Positions 45,948 to 58,982 of a stretch of DNA of 64,000 bases are shown piece after piece (the stretch's first letter is position 1; each line of letters opens with the position of its first letter). The notes beneath the pieces were generated by a model, which saw only the letters and a program-made list of their open reading frames with translations, was not told where the DNA came from and made no database searches. This DNA comes from Brachypodium distachyon (lineage: Eukaryota; Streptophyta; Magnoliopsida; Poales; Poaceae). The translations under genes and the position numbers were made by a program. The DNA lies in NCBI RefSeq assembly GCF_000005505.3, contig NC_016133.3:248001-312000 (forward strand), written 5' to 3'.

Positions 45948-48900
45948 ATGGCGACCTCCGCCACCTTCTCTTCCGCCTCCTCCTCCATCCCCCCTCCACG
46001 TCGCCGCTTAGACCCCGCCACCTTCCGCCCCCCCTCCCCATGCCCGATCCCCTCCTCCTCAGGGCTTCTCTGCGCCGTCTTCCCCTTCTCGCCGCGCGCC
46101 AGACCTATCCAACAACAGCAGCAGCAGGGGCGGCGGCGCCGGCCCCCGTGGAACGCCAAGAGGCTCCACCACCACCGCTCGTTCACCGCGCTGCTGCTCG
46201 CCGCCCGCGGCCCCAGAAGCTGCACCGGAGACGGATATGCCGTCGTCGGCGAAGAGGGGGATGGCGTGGCCGCCGCCGGTGGGAGGGCCAGGCCGGAGAC
46301 GCCCTTCTCCGCCGCGGGCTTCTTCAGCAGGATGACGTTCCGCTGGCTCGACCCGCTCATCGTCGACGCCCGCCGCAGGAGGCCGCTCGCCGACGCCGAC
46401 GTCCCGGCCCTGGGCGCCGCGGATCGGGCCGGGGCCAACTACGCCGCCTTCTCCGACGCGCTCGCCGACAGCCCCGGGAACCGGCCCGCCGCGGTCCTGC
46501 GCGCGATCTTTGCCTGCTACAAGGGGGAGATCGCCGTCTCCGGCCTCTTCGCCCTCCTCAAGGTGCTCTCCTCGTCCGCGGGGCCGCTCATCCTCAAGGC
46601 GTTCGTCGACGCATCCTTCTCGTCGTCTCCGGCGGCGGCGGGATTCGGGTTCGGGCGGCGCGAGAGGTGCTGCCTCCTCGCCATGGCGCTGCTCCTCTGC
46701 AAGTGCATCGAGTCGCTGGCGCAGAGGCAGTGGTACTTCCGCACCCGCAGGGTGGGGATCCAGCTCAACTCGCTCCTCTCCGCGGCGATCTACCGCAAGC
46801 AGCAGAGATTATCCACATTGGGGAGGACGAAGCACTCCTCGGGGCAGATCCTGAGCTACCTGACGGTGGATGCCTACAGGATTGGGGAATTCCCCTTCAG
46901 GTTCCACCAGACATGGGCCACGGTACTCCAGCTCGGCATCGCGCTGGCCGTGCTGTACAACATGGTCGGTCCGGCGACGATCGCATCCCTGGCCGTGATC
47001 ATGCTCACCGTCCTGGTCAACGCACCTCTCGCGAAACAGCAGCACCGGTTTCGGAGCGAGCTCATGAAAGCACAGGACATGAGGCTCAGGGCTATGTCGG
47101 AGTCCCTCACGAACATGAAGGCGCTCAAGCTTTACACGTGGCAGAACCATTTCAAGAAGGTCATACAAGGTCTTAGGGAGTCGGAGCTCAGATGTTTGTC
47201 GGCATTCCAGATGGGGAAAGCGTATACCAGTGTCGTGTTCTGGGCATCGCCGGCACTTGTCTCGGCTGCAACATTCATGGCATGTTATTTTGTGGGGGGG
47301 CCACTCAATCCTAGCAATGTGTTTGCCTTTGTCGCGGCACTACGGCTTGTGCAGGACCCGATCAATCGGATGCCGGATGTCATCGGAGCCACCATTCAGG
47401 TGAGGGTCTCATTCTCTCGGATAACCGAGTTCCTTGATGCACCTGAGCTGCAAGACATTCTGTATGGGAGGAAGCTTTGCGGTGAACATGATCAGTACTC
47501 TATATCGATCAAGTCTGCAAGTTTCTCATGGGAAAATAATTCAGATAAACCAACCCTAAAGGATATAGATCTGGAAGTGAAATCTGGAGAGAAAGTAGCA
47601 ATATGTGGTGAGGTTGGGTCAGGAAAATCAACCCTTTTAGGAGCTGTTCTTGGAGACGTCTCAACCACAGAGGGCAAGGTATGCCTATACCCCATCTGCT
47701 GTCAAATAGTATGACCGCTAATGAACTATGCAATTTATGATGCGGGTTGGCATGCAAAATGATTTTCTGCTCTTTTGAAATTAGCACCATTCAGTAGTAC
47801 AGGGCCATCCCATGCTTAATGCGTGCAGAGTTTCATGCCATTCAGAAATTTCTGAAACAATGGCGATTTGCAGATCAAAGTTTGTGGGAAAATAGCGTAC
47901 GTCTCCCAGAATGCATGGATCCAGAAAGGAACTGTGAGGGATAATATTCTTTTTGGGTCCACCATGGACAAGCTAAAGTATGAAGAGACTGTTTGCCGAT
48001 GCTCTTTGATCAAGGATCTCAGAATGTTGCCCTTTGGTGATCTTACTCAAATTGGGGAAAAAGGAGTTAATCTTAGTGGAGGACAGAAGCAACGTGTTCA
48101 GTTAGCCCGAGCGTTGTATCAAGATGCAGATATCTATCTTCTTGATGACCCTTTTAGTTCTGTTGATGTGCACACAGCGACAAGCCTTTTTAATGTAAAA
48201 AAACAAACGCACCTTCTTTTATTAGTTTAATGGTGTTTATTTCCAAGTTTTCTGATGTCACAGTTGTGTTGCAGGAATATGTTATGATCTCTTTAGCCGA
48301 AAAGACTGTCCTCTTTGTAACTCACCAAGTGGAGTTTTTACAATCATTTAATTCCATCCAAGTAAGTATGTCTAGCACACCCAGTGTTTAAAAGGGCTAT
48401 ATTTTTTCGTTGTATATTTTCATTAATGTTTAGCTGCTTGGCATTTTTTACTCACTTGCGGTGCACTCGTTTCTTCTTTTACTTGGGTGCAACCGTGAAA
48501 GTCTTAAGAGGATTCACCCCATGCATATATTTTTTAAGACGTTCTTCTAACTCTCAAGGTGTAAAAAGATCTCCTTATGTTTTGGTTGGATTTTTGTCTT
48601 TCTGTTTTTGTTGGTTGGAATTCTAAATTTGCAGGCATTATTTCACTGATTATCGGAATCAATATATTGATATATTTCTTAAGATTAATAGTGGTGAGTA
48701 ACACATTCCTTCTGGGCTCCTGGCAGCTAATGTGTGACGGAGGGATAAAGCTTTCTGGTTCTTACAAAGAATTATTAGCAACTTCAAAGGATTTTCAGGA
48801 ACTTGTAGAATCACACAAAGGTGTATCAAATCCTATCTTTATGGCCTATGATGAAAGGACCAATAGCAAGCCCGCTGTGGAGATCAGTGGTATCCATATT

Positions 48901-51537
48901 AGTAGAAGGGTAGACAAGGCAATGAAGCATTCAGAATGGGATCAGTTGATCAAGAAAGAAGATAGAGAGATTAGCCACACTGGCTTGAGACCTTATTTGC
49001 AGTACTTGTTCCAGAATAAGGGTTATGTACATGCTTCCCTTATTGCTGTCACAAACTTACTTTTCATGTCTGGACAAGTTGCGCAAAATTCATGGCTTGC
49101 TGCCAATGTCCAAAATCCTAATGTGAGCACATTGCGTTTGGTTATGGTGTATGTAACAATTGGACTGGGTTCAAACATCTTCCTGCTGTTCAGAGCTCTA
49201 TCAGCAGTAGGTCTTGGCCTTCAAACGTCAGAGTCTTTATTTTCCCATTTACTCTCCACTTTATTCCGTGCTCCGATTTCCTTTTTTGACTCCACTCCAC
49301 TTGGAAGGCTACTTAGCCGGGTAAGTAAGGGCATAGGAATGAGAATTAAAGGAAGCATTCCTCAGTGTCGGTGATACTTAGTGAGTGCTAAATCTGGTTT
49401 GATGCAGGTGTCTACAGACTTGAGCATTATTGACCTTGATATTCCATTCAGTTTGGCTTTCAGTATCAGTGCGACCCTGAATGCATATGGTAATTTGGGT
49501 GTGTTGGTTTTCGTAACCTGGCAAGTTTTGCTTGTCGCTGTGCCTGTCCTCCTCCTGTCTGCTAAGCTGCAGGTAGTCTAGAAATGCATTCTTCTCTGTT
49601 TCAAAAATATATGTGCCTTTGTTCTCTGTTGCAAAAATAGAGATGTCTTGTTCTCTCCGTGCATGCATTAGTTTCTAATGCTTGTCAGTTGCACTGAGCT
49701 ATGGATGATTCTGCAGAGGTACTACTTAATCTTTGCAAAGGAACTGATGAGGATCAATGGTACCACAAAATCTCTTATTGCCAATCACCTTGGAGAATCG
49801 ATTTCAGGGGCGAGTGTAATAAGGGCCTTTGGGCAAGAAGATCGTTTTTTTGCTAAAATGTTAGAGCTTATTGATAACAATGCAAGCCCATGTTTCCATA
49901 ATTTTGCAGCAACTGAATGGCTTACTCTACACCTGAAGATAATGAGTGTTGCTATCCTTTCATCATCGGCCTTTGCCATTGCTCTTCTGCCCCAGGGAAC
50001 TTTTACCTCAGGTAAGATACATCTCAACACTAACTTACATCTCTATCTTGGCTTATCGTAGTTCATACATACTATATCAGCCCTATCATCTGAAAGTTCT
50101 GGAAGAACATACATGTATGAAGGGGATGGTATAACTGGTGTCATTCTGCAGACCCCTGGATTTACAATTCCCTGAAAACTACCTGACCTGCTTGTCCTTT
50201 ATGTGCTCATCACAGGAGTTGTAGGAATGGTGTTGTCTTATGGTCTTTCATTCAACATGTTATTGGTTTTCTCTGTCCAAAGCCAGTGTTCTCTTGCAAA
50301 CCAAATTGTCTGTGTTGAAAGATTAAGCCAATACATGAATGTTGCAAGCGAGGCACCAGATATCATTGAAGATAATCGTCCACCTGATGATTGGCCTAGC
50401 ATGGGTACAATTGAACTCGTGGACTTGAAGGTACTTGAAAACTCACCTCCTTTCAATGTTCTTTTCGAGTTTGGTCTACTATTGAACTTACCAATATTCA
50501 TGTCTACAGATTAAATATAGTCGAGATGCTCCACTCGTTCTGCATGGGATCACTTGCACATTTCGAGGAGGGGACAAGATTGGTATAGTTGGCCGCACTG
50601 GAAGTGGCAAGACAACTTTGATAAATGCATTCTTTCGACTTGTTGAGCCATCTGGAGGGAAAATAATTATTGATGGGCAAGATATTACAAAAATTGGGTT
50701 GCATGACTTGCGATCACGCATCGGTCTTATTCCACAAGATCCGACACTTTTTCATGGTTCCATACGCTATAACTTGGATCCGCTAGGGCAGTTCACAGAT
50801 GAACAGCTATGGGAAGTAAGTATGGAACACATATTTCCTATAAGAGCTCATTCTTTCCTACACCGTTAGTTGTTCTGTGTTCTGACAAAGTTCGTTAACT
50901 CTGTATTTAAGGCTATCGGCAAGTGCCATCTGCGTGAAATTGTTCATGAGAAGAAACAAGGGTTGGATTCACTAAGTACGTTTCTTTTCTCATCTCTGCA
51001 TTAGTTATTGCTGTCAGATAACCGAGTCATATACCACTGTGCCACACTGTTAACTGTTTGCTTGAATTAAATTAACCTGGCAGTTGTGGAGGAAGGCTCA
51101 AACTGGAGCATGGGCCAAAGGCAGCTGTTCTGCCTGTGCCGCGCGCTCCTGAGGCGAAACCGCATCCTGGTCCTTGACGAAGCCACCGCTTCCATCGACA
51201 ACGCGACGGACGCCATCGTCCAGAGGACCATCAGGGCAGAGTTCAGGGACAGCACCGTCGTGACGGTCGCCCACCGGATACCGACCGTGATGGACTGTGA
51301 CATGGTGCTGGCTATCAGCGACGGTACGGCAATGATTCTACGGTTGCTTCAAGCTTTTTTCATAGATGATTGATTAATTAATTAGGTTGATTTAGAGGAA
51401 CCAATGCTGTTGCTGCTGCAGGTGAGGTGGTGGAGTACGAGCAGCCTTGGAAGCTGATGGAGAGAGAAGGGTCGCTGTTCAGGGAGCTCGTCAGGGAGTA
51501 CTGGTCTCTCTCACCAGGCAGGAAGCTGACAACATGA
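45948..51537 (+). CDS. ABCC: ABC transporter, subfamily C (MRP type), without TMD0
   Basis: ATP-driven exporter of the multidrug-resistance-associated class, which in plants moves conjugates and similar anions, usually into the vacuole. Eleven exons: 45948-47678, 47874-48194, 48275-48361, 48727-49320, 49408-49572, 49717-50011, 50216-50430, 50510-50815, 50912-50975, 51084-51323, 51422-51537; total 4134 nt, 1377 residues. The ATG has a strong context (GGCCATGGCG). Order: TMD1, NBD1 with Walker [10 protein letters not shown] (about 554-562), LSGGQ (644-648) and [13 protein letters not shown]2, NBD2 with GRTGSGKTT (about 1164-1172), the ABCC-style degenerate signature [19 protein letters not shown] and the H-loop VAHR. 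Plant ABCCs are usually near 1500 residues with an N-terminal TMD0; here residues 1-120 are instead Ser/Pro/Arg-rich with a Q6 run. The first exon is very GC-rich. Substrate is unknown. Confidence 0.93.
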
Positions 51538-54363
51538 TTGCTGAGGTATATAGACTTACAAGAGAGAAATGAGGACCTTTTTTTTGAACAATAATGGAAG
51601 AGAGAACTCTGCCTGGCCCGGGCATCCGAAAATGCACACAGTGACACAGCCATGAAGTATTAGACATAAATGAATTGTCTGTCCTTTGATCTGTCTGAGA
51701 CTCTGGGTCGAGTGAATATGAAATAGAGAGAAATGAAATTGTACATGACCTTAACAAGAGTTAATAGACATAGAGACATAGGCAAATGGAGTGACAAATC
51801 CTAGTAGTTCCTTGTTGATTACACATCAACTTCTCAGAGCCTTTTTGCCTTTTGGGCCCTGTAGCTGGTCCACTGTACGTGCCAGTTAGTGGGCCCCCGA
51901 CATTGGGTCGCTTTCTGGCCGTCCAGCCCAATCAATAATGGATCCAGGTCTCTTTCTCTCTTTTCTTTCCCTTTTTTCTACAAAATTTAAATTTAGTTAA
52001 GACCAGCTGAAAAAGGAGCGTGAAGGCCACTCAGGGCAGCAACACGTGTGCACACCGACAACCGTACGATGACACCAGCAAATCAAAGCTGATATTGCCG
52101 CTGTCAGATCTCTTGCAATTAGTTATCAGTTACTATCAAGTACTAGTACTAGTGTACAACTGGTGTAGGTTAAGTACTTACTAATGTTGGATGTTTTCTC
52201 TAGCTAGCTAGTTGAGGAATTAACCATCACTCCATCAGCTGCAGTGTATGGATATGCCCAAATTAAGTACTCATTTGAAGTTGAAGTTGTATCAGAAGTC
52301 TTTGTTTCCATTCACAATTAGGGGTGCAAGCAGGATCCCGCTTAATTGACTCGCTAGTTCTCAAATTTTGCTTCAAATTTGACTCGAAGATTTGGAGGTT
52401 GGCCTAGAAACGAGATACAAGCGGGGTCCTGTTTAGATCCTTATTCACTACCACAAGCATTGCAGACATGCACAGCACAGATTGCAATGGCTGTCAGGAA
52501 ATTCAGGATGGTGAAATCAAGGATCAGAAAGAGGTGTCACCTCACTTTTTCAACAAATGCACATACTACTAGCCAGTACCACTACTACTGTGCATGCTTT
52601 ATTTCTCTGATGAGTGAGTAGCACATATACACAGAGAGAGGCTGCAGAAGCTGGTGTTGTGCTGTTATGGCTGTCCACACACTATACTATACACCTAGAG
52701 GCTACAGTCAAGTCCTCTTACACATAGTTCCCCATGCAACCAAGATATAGATGAGATAGATATATAGCTAGAGCCAGCTCTCCAATCCATGCCCCATGCA
52801 TGCATGCCATGATATGATGAGTCAGTCCACCATATCATATGGTAATCATTCTCATATAATTGGAATGGGTGATCCCCTAGCCCTACTCTCTCCCTCCCTC
52901 TCCCTTATGAGTGCAGTGTACCGTCTTACACAGAGACAAACTCTTGGCTGTGGTTGGGTCAATGTCATACTCAGACAGATGGTAGAGGTCCCCCAACTGC
53001 ATCACCTCCATGCACACACATACACACACAGCACCTTTAAAGCTGAAACAAGCTAGGCAACATGTACACATGCAGCAGTGATTCAATAAAAGCTCTCACA
53101 GCTTCTTTCAGAAAACAAAAGCTAGCTCCCTCAGCAGGAAAGAAAGAAAAGTAAGCTCTTTCTTTTTATCATTCAGCTGTCACCTGGGTCTAGCTAGCAG
53201 GGCTTTTGATCTTTTCACCTTGAGTGAAAAAGAAAAACATGCATCATTTGCTTTCTCTGCTTTTCTTAGGTTTGACCCTTCCCACTACTCATTGCTGTCT
53301 TTCTGCCTGCATCTCATGGTCTCATGGTACATGCATGGCACAACACTACAAACTGCATACTTACATATATCAAGTGTGTGCACACGCATGTTTTCTGTCA
53401 ATTTCCTTCTCTCTTCAGGTAAAAAATGGTAATTGCATGCAACTTTGTAGGTATTTACATATTTAGGGAATTGCTGCTTGAACTGAACTGACATGCTATC
53501 AAGATTTAACCCAAGTGGCATTTTATTATGATGCATAAATGTAACATTAAAAAATAACAGTATGATGTGCTAGCTAAAGCTCATGGCTGGAGGAGGCCGG
53601 TGAACATATACAAAATCAAGATGAGGGCAGAGGGCGCCGTGGTGTATGAAAAGGGACTTCCCAATTGTTACTGTATGGATGTAAAATTTGGTCGCAGTGT
53701 ATGTTGAGGGGTAAATTGTTTTTAGCTACTCCAGCTAGCTAGCTAGCTGGATCAATGCGAAGAGCTTTGTTAATTTGCAAAGGCATTACATGCACGCTTA
53801 CCAAGTAATTCCATGAAAGCCAAGCAGCACTGTGCCAGATCTCTGATGCAAACTTTCCCTCTTGCTTTTAGCTAGGCTTTAGTTAATTGAGACTTGCACG
53901 TGGATGGATCTTTCTCTCTTTTCTCCTTTCACTGCTTTATAGTACTGCTGTATGTGGCAGTAAAAACAGATGGATGAACCCCTCTCTCTCTCTCTCCCAC
54001 ATTCCATGCACAAACTTTAAACAACATGACTTTATACATAAAGCTAACCATTCAAGGAGCAAAGGCATTTCATGATTTTCATCTCTCTCTCTCTCTCACT
54101 CTAGCTAGTTCTCTCTCTTTCACACACACAGAGACATACATAAATGGATGGGAGATGGATGGCACATTTTTACATAATACTCTTTAATTCCTATCTCATC
54201 AGCAGCTTTGTCCAAGCTTGATCAGAATGCATCAAGTCATGCATATGCTTTCTCTTCTTTGTCCCCTGCATCGATCTTTCGCTTTAATTACCTCGATCTA
54301 TGGTTGCTGATGTATTGCATCAATTGATTAAGCTAGATATATAGGAATTTATATTCTGTTTAG
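51538..54363. other. Spacer between convergent ABC transporter and KANADI genes
   Basis: It contains both genes' 3' UTRs and about 2 kb of AT-rich DNA rich in AGCT and CT repeats (for example CTAGCTAGCTAGCTGG near 53740). No open frame resembles a protein and no transposon ends were recognised. Confidence 0.4.
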
Positions 54364-57300
54364 TTAATCGATGGTGTGCAGTGTAGTCCTGATTCCTAGC
54401 GTAAACTCGAGGTTTGGCTGCGCTGGAGGACTCGATGTCTGATAGGAGATGCACGACGCATTCATCTCTGCTGATATCTCAATGCTCTTTGATGGAGCTG
54501 CTGCTTCTTCCTGGAGATATGTACAAAATGCATGAATGACACTAATTAATTAATTCAACTATTACTGTACATGCACAAATTATTTAATTTCTTTCGACTG
54601 TCTGAAGAAATAAAACTACTTTTTGATATGTGTGTTACCTTGTGTCGCAGCTTTCCAATTTCAGTAGTATTTGAGCCGAGTTCAGGACATCCTACCCTGC
54701 TGCAAAGCCAGCAGGGAGAAAGAAAATGATAGTCAAGATTGTACATTTAATCACCGATCAAGAAAATAACACACAAACATGCATGGTAGTTACTATATCT
54801 TGTGTTTATGTTATATGTGCTCACAACAACCGGCCCTGAATAACAATGCATGCATTCATGCATTGGGAGATATGATGCTTATATTTGTTGTCGTTGACAG
54901 AACATCTGGAGATGATGCCAACAAAATTATTTTATGTCTAGTAGTACCAAGTATGATTCTTCAGCAACTCCAAAGAAGTTTCAAAGTTTGTCCTTTGTAT
55001 GGACCTCCCCCTTTTACTTTTGTTAAAAAATATAGCCCCCTCCAATATATTTTCCTAGTATTTTTTGTGGGGTGGCTTTTTAACCAAAAGAGGTCATTTT
55101 TCAGTAGTCCCCCTGTCCTGCACACTTTGTCATCCTTGATCTTTTCTGCACAAGTGGGCCTACTGCTCCTTGGTATCTGTGTACTGCTACATGTGTAGTT
55201 TATGTGAGACCACTGTAGAGAGAGAGAGAGAGAAACTTTTCACTGCAGCCATTAAACTAGTGAAGAGGATCATTGAACCATCATGAGCTTTCAAATGTCC
55301 ACCCTATACTGGACAAATCGAACAATGCCAAGATCTCTCTCTCTCTCTTCTTTTTCTTGAGAGCATGGATGTACTGATGTACTTCTTGCCATTGCCCATT
55401 TGCATTTGCATGTGGAGAGAGAGAAGAGAAGGGGAGAGAGAGAGAGATGAGATGAGATGTACATGCATTCTGCTTATGTATGCCACTCGATCTGTTTGGC
55501 ACAAACAGAAATGAGATCAGTCTTTTCTTGCATCGGCATTAACATGAAGCAGGCAAACATCCAAATGCATGCATGTTTGCAGTGCTGTTGCTAGCTATAT
55601 GTGTTGCGTAGCTTGCTGCATGTATATGCATATGTTCCAGTATAGTACTCCTAGCTAGTACCATATATATAACATGGTGTTTGTTCTTTCTGCTCAATAT
55701 ATGCATCTATATATGCATATTCCGGATATTTTAGATTCTCAGGTTATGTGGGTTATTACTAATATTATTTGCTGGTAGAAGCATGTAATTTAGCAGATAA
55801 GAGGTTGTAGCTAGCGGATTAAATCAAGGAGAATTAATTAATTAATTTACCTTGAAGAGTTGCTCCACAAACCATTGTAAGTATTGCTGCTGTGAGAATT
55901 TGCACTGGTTCCATTTTGATCTGTACTGATGATCCGGCGGGTGCCGAGGGTTTCCGGTAAGCTCTCGTCGGAGATCTCACCCGCTGATCCGTTATCAAAA
56001 CCTTCAAGCTGTCCTGTATAGATTTTTGTTTCAATGTTGTCCTTAGTAATACAAGTACATGAATTAATATCAAATTATTCTAGCATATTATATGCATACA
56101 TGTGGCGGTGCTTGAGTTTTAGAAATCACTGTACATTTACCTGATGAAACCATGGGTTTGTCGGTACTCTTTATCGTGCGATACATCTGCAAAGAGATAT
56201 GATACGCGACTATTACAGTACTGTGTGGTAAAACTCTCTTATGATTAATTGTGTCTTATATAGTGCCCATATGAATGGGTAGGCAAGTACCAGTGTGATA
56301 AATTGCTAACTGTAATATGTTAGCAATGATTGGTGAGAGTACATGTAGTACTATTTCTTTTTCCTCAGAACAAGTAAATGCTAGTATATTATTGCAGCCA
56401 TTTATAGCGCGCCCAGAAGTCCCAGGAGGCAACTAACTAATCCAGCAACCGTTCATGTTGTTTTACTTTTTTGCTTCCATTTTACAGAAAAGAAAGGAAA
56501 AGAAGTGCATTTCTTTTAGGAATTAACAGAGTGTGTTTCAGTTGCAAAAGGAAAGCCTTGTGTTGCCCCCTTGTTTGCAAAAGCTGCTCCATCATAAGTT
56601 CACTACTATAGCTACCAAGACATGCATGTCCAGTCCAGTCCACACATGAATGCAGAGAAATAAAAGAGAGATGCATGCAGTGTAGCTTTAATTTGCATAG
56701 CTAGATCAGTACTGGTACTGTATATACTACTGTTGTTTCATTTCTTTTCGTTAATTTTTCTCAGCTCATGTGATATATAGTAGTAGTAATAATAATCGGA
56801 GAGACCTCTATATATATGTAGCTATATCTAGATTGGAAGGATTGTCATGAAATGAATTCTTCTCCTTCTCATGCAAACACTCTAATCTCAGAAATTTAAT
56901 TAAGATGATACAGCAGATTTCAATAAGGGAATTTTAGATGCAGCAAATTGAGAAGAAGCAAATCAGAAAGAAAATGTACCTGGAGATGAGATTTGACATG
57001 TGCCAAGGTAAGATCCTTCACATCCATGAGCTCCAGCACTGACTTGGGAGTGGCTCCTAAATTCCATCAAATCAAATCAAATCCCTTGAAAACAAACAAA
57101 TTCAGTAACAAGATCCAATCACGTACGGCCGTCCCATCGACAACCCAAAAAGAAAATCAGTAGCAACAAATTAATTGCCATGGCATGATCCTAATTCTAC
57201 TCAACTAAATTAAGCAATTAATATAGTACTACTCGTAGTAATTAACCATACTCTCATGGCCGCCTAGGAGCTCGACGGCGTGGACGAAGCGCGCGTGCAG

Positions 57301-57861
57301 CGTCGTCGTCCACCGCATCCTCGGCGCCCGCAGGCTCCGCCGCCCCGCCGGAAACCTCGACGACGACAAGAACCCGCCGCCGCCGTTGTTAATGCTCCGG
57401 GAACCCATCACCATGTGCTTCTGTTGCTGCTGCTGCTGATGCTGATGCTGAAGCTGGAAGGGATGATGATGGTAGATGGGGACTCCCCTGATGGGCTTGA
57501 GCAAAGCATTCATCCTCTCGTAATAATGGTGGTTGTTGGAGTAGCAGCCGCCATGGCTGATGCTGTTAACATGCTGCTGCTGCTTGTAGCTTCCGGCTGT
57601 GGCTGAGGAGAGGAAGTGGTTGGAAGGCGGTGCCGCCGTTCTCGCCGACGGCGTGCGCAGGTCGCCGTCTTTGGCGCTGCCGGGGGCTTGCCAAAACCCT
57701 AGGTGCCCGAATTGATCCATGTTGTTGCCGGCGGTGGTGGTGGTGTCCAGTGGACGCAGCCAGGCCGTCGTCGGCGCCGGCGCCGGAGCCGGAGGGAAAG
57801 ACGCCGAGGAGGAGGAGCTTGTCGGCCGCGCCAGGTCCGGCTGCCGGGGGAACAGCTCCAT
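54364..57861 (-). CDS. KAN: KANADI-type GARP transcription factor
   Basis: Nuclear DNA-binding protein of the KANADI group, which in angiosperms specifies abaxial (lower) organ identity and acts mainly as a repressor. Six exons: 57861-57252, 57056-56980, 56186-56141, 56013-55851, 54699-54639, 54510-54364; total 1104 nt, 367 residues. The GARP domain starts at about residue 178 with APRMRWTTTLHARFVHAVEL and continues across exons 2 and 3 (ATPKSVLELMDVKDLTLAHV, then KSHLQMYRTIKSTDKP). The N-terminus MELFPRQPDL and the C-terminal NLEFTLG are typical of the family. Between are Gln/His runs (around residue 140) and, after the GARP domain, GSAGEISDESLPE and LWSNSS. The intron between exons 4 and 5 is about 1.15 kb. 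Which of the several grass KANADI genes it is, I cannot say. Confidence 0.94.
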
Positions 57862-58714
57862 ATATATATATATGCGAGATCAATCGATCAATCGCAAGCT
57901 AAGCTAGCTGCAAGAGAGATCAAACAAGCTAAGCTTGCTTGTAGATATAATCAGTATGGAAAAAGAAGTAATTCCTCTTCTTTCATTCGATTCATCGCCA
58001 CGGTCAATTGGAGATTTCTTCTTCTTGGATCTTGCTGGTTCTTGGTTGTTGGTGGCGAGCTAGCTTAGCTTAGCTAGAGTGTGGTATTGCTAGCTAGAGG
58101 AGAGGTGAAGAGGAAGAAGATTTGGTGAGCAGAGCTTGCTTGGTGGGTGGGTGAGATGAGATGAGAGTACTGTCTGTGCTTGTGTCTGCTTTGCTATAGC
58201 TAGGAATGAATGAATGGTGAAAAGCTAGGAAATGACTGATAAGAGAGAGCTAGCTAGCTAGGTAGCAGGCAAGAGAGCTGAGGTAGATGCATCTCTCTCA
58301 CTCCCCCTCTCTCTCTCCTTCTCACTATTGTACCCTTTGCCTGTTTCCTTGCCCTTTCTCTCTAGCTCTCTCCCCTATCTATATCCATCTCTCTCATCAT
58401 GTGCTGGCTAGGTACGGTGTGGTGAGATCAGTACTGTATGTACCTAGCAGGGCTAGCAGCACATACATAAATATATATACATAGGAAATTATAGAAGGGA
58501 ATTAATTGGTGGTGTATGGACGACCCTTGGGTGAAGGTGAAGATGAACAATGGAACAAGAGCATTAATTGATTTGCAGGCAGGGGTCACTGCGAATGGGA
58601 TAAAAAGAGTCGGAGTTTACAAAAGGAGCAAACACTCCTTAATTAAGGGCCTGTTAATTTGGAATGAGCTAGTGCAAATTTTGTGGATGTGAGGAGCACA
58701 AGAGTGAGGACTGT
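57862..58714 (-). promoter_or_regulatory. 5' UTR and proximal upstream region of KANADI
   Basis: An (AT)n tract sits directly before the ATG. Further up are AGCTAGCT repeats and a CT-rich tract (58290-58400, plus strand). A TATA box could not be chosen with confidence among many AT-rich strings. Confidence 0.35.
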
Positions 58715-58717
58715 TAA

Positions 58718-58979
58718 GGCCTCTCACAATGCATTGTCTCTTAGTTCATAATAAATGTTAAGAAATCATCTACCCAATGCATTGTCTCTTAATGTTGTAT
58801 GTGAAGTATCAATTATTTAATAGCTATGTTAGAGAGCTTTAATGACCTTGTGTTGGTTTGCATGAAAAGACAGTAGATAACATAAGACAATCTCATCATT
58901 AATTATGTGCCAGGCATAGGCAAAATGCTGACATGGAGGCTTTAGAGATAACGCCACGTCGGAGTATTGAAATAGGCCT
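58718..58979. mobile_element. Tourist-like MITE upstream of KANADI
   Basis: Ends GGCCTCTCAC and AATAGGCCT form a short imperfect inverted repeat, with TAA on both sides (58715-58717 and 58980-58982), the target duplication of PIF/Harbinger (Tourist) elements. The string CAATGCATTGTCTCTTA occurs twice near the left end. Length 262 bp. Confidence 0.5.
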
Positions 58980-58982
58980 TAA

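Noticed and set aside
45941..47176. A 411-codon frame overlapping the ABC transporter first exon
   Set aside because: It is an out-of-frame shadow in a GC-rich exon; the transporter frame has clear ABCC sequence.
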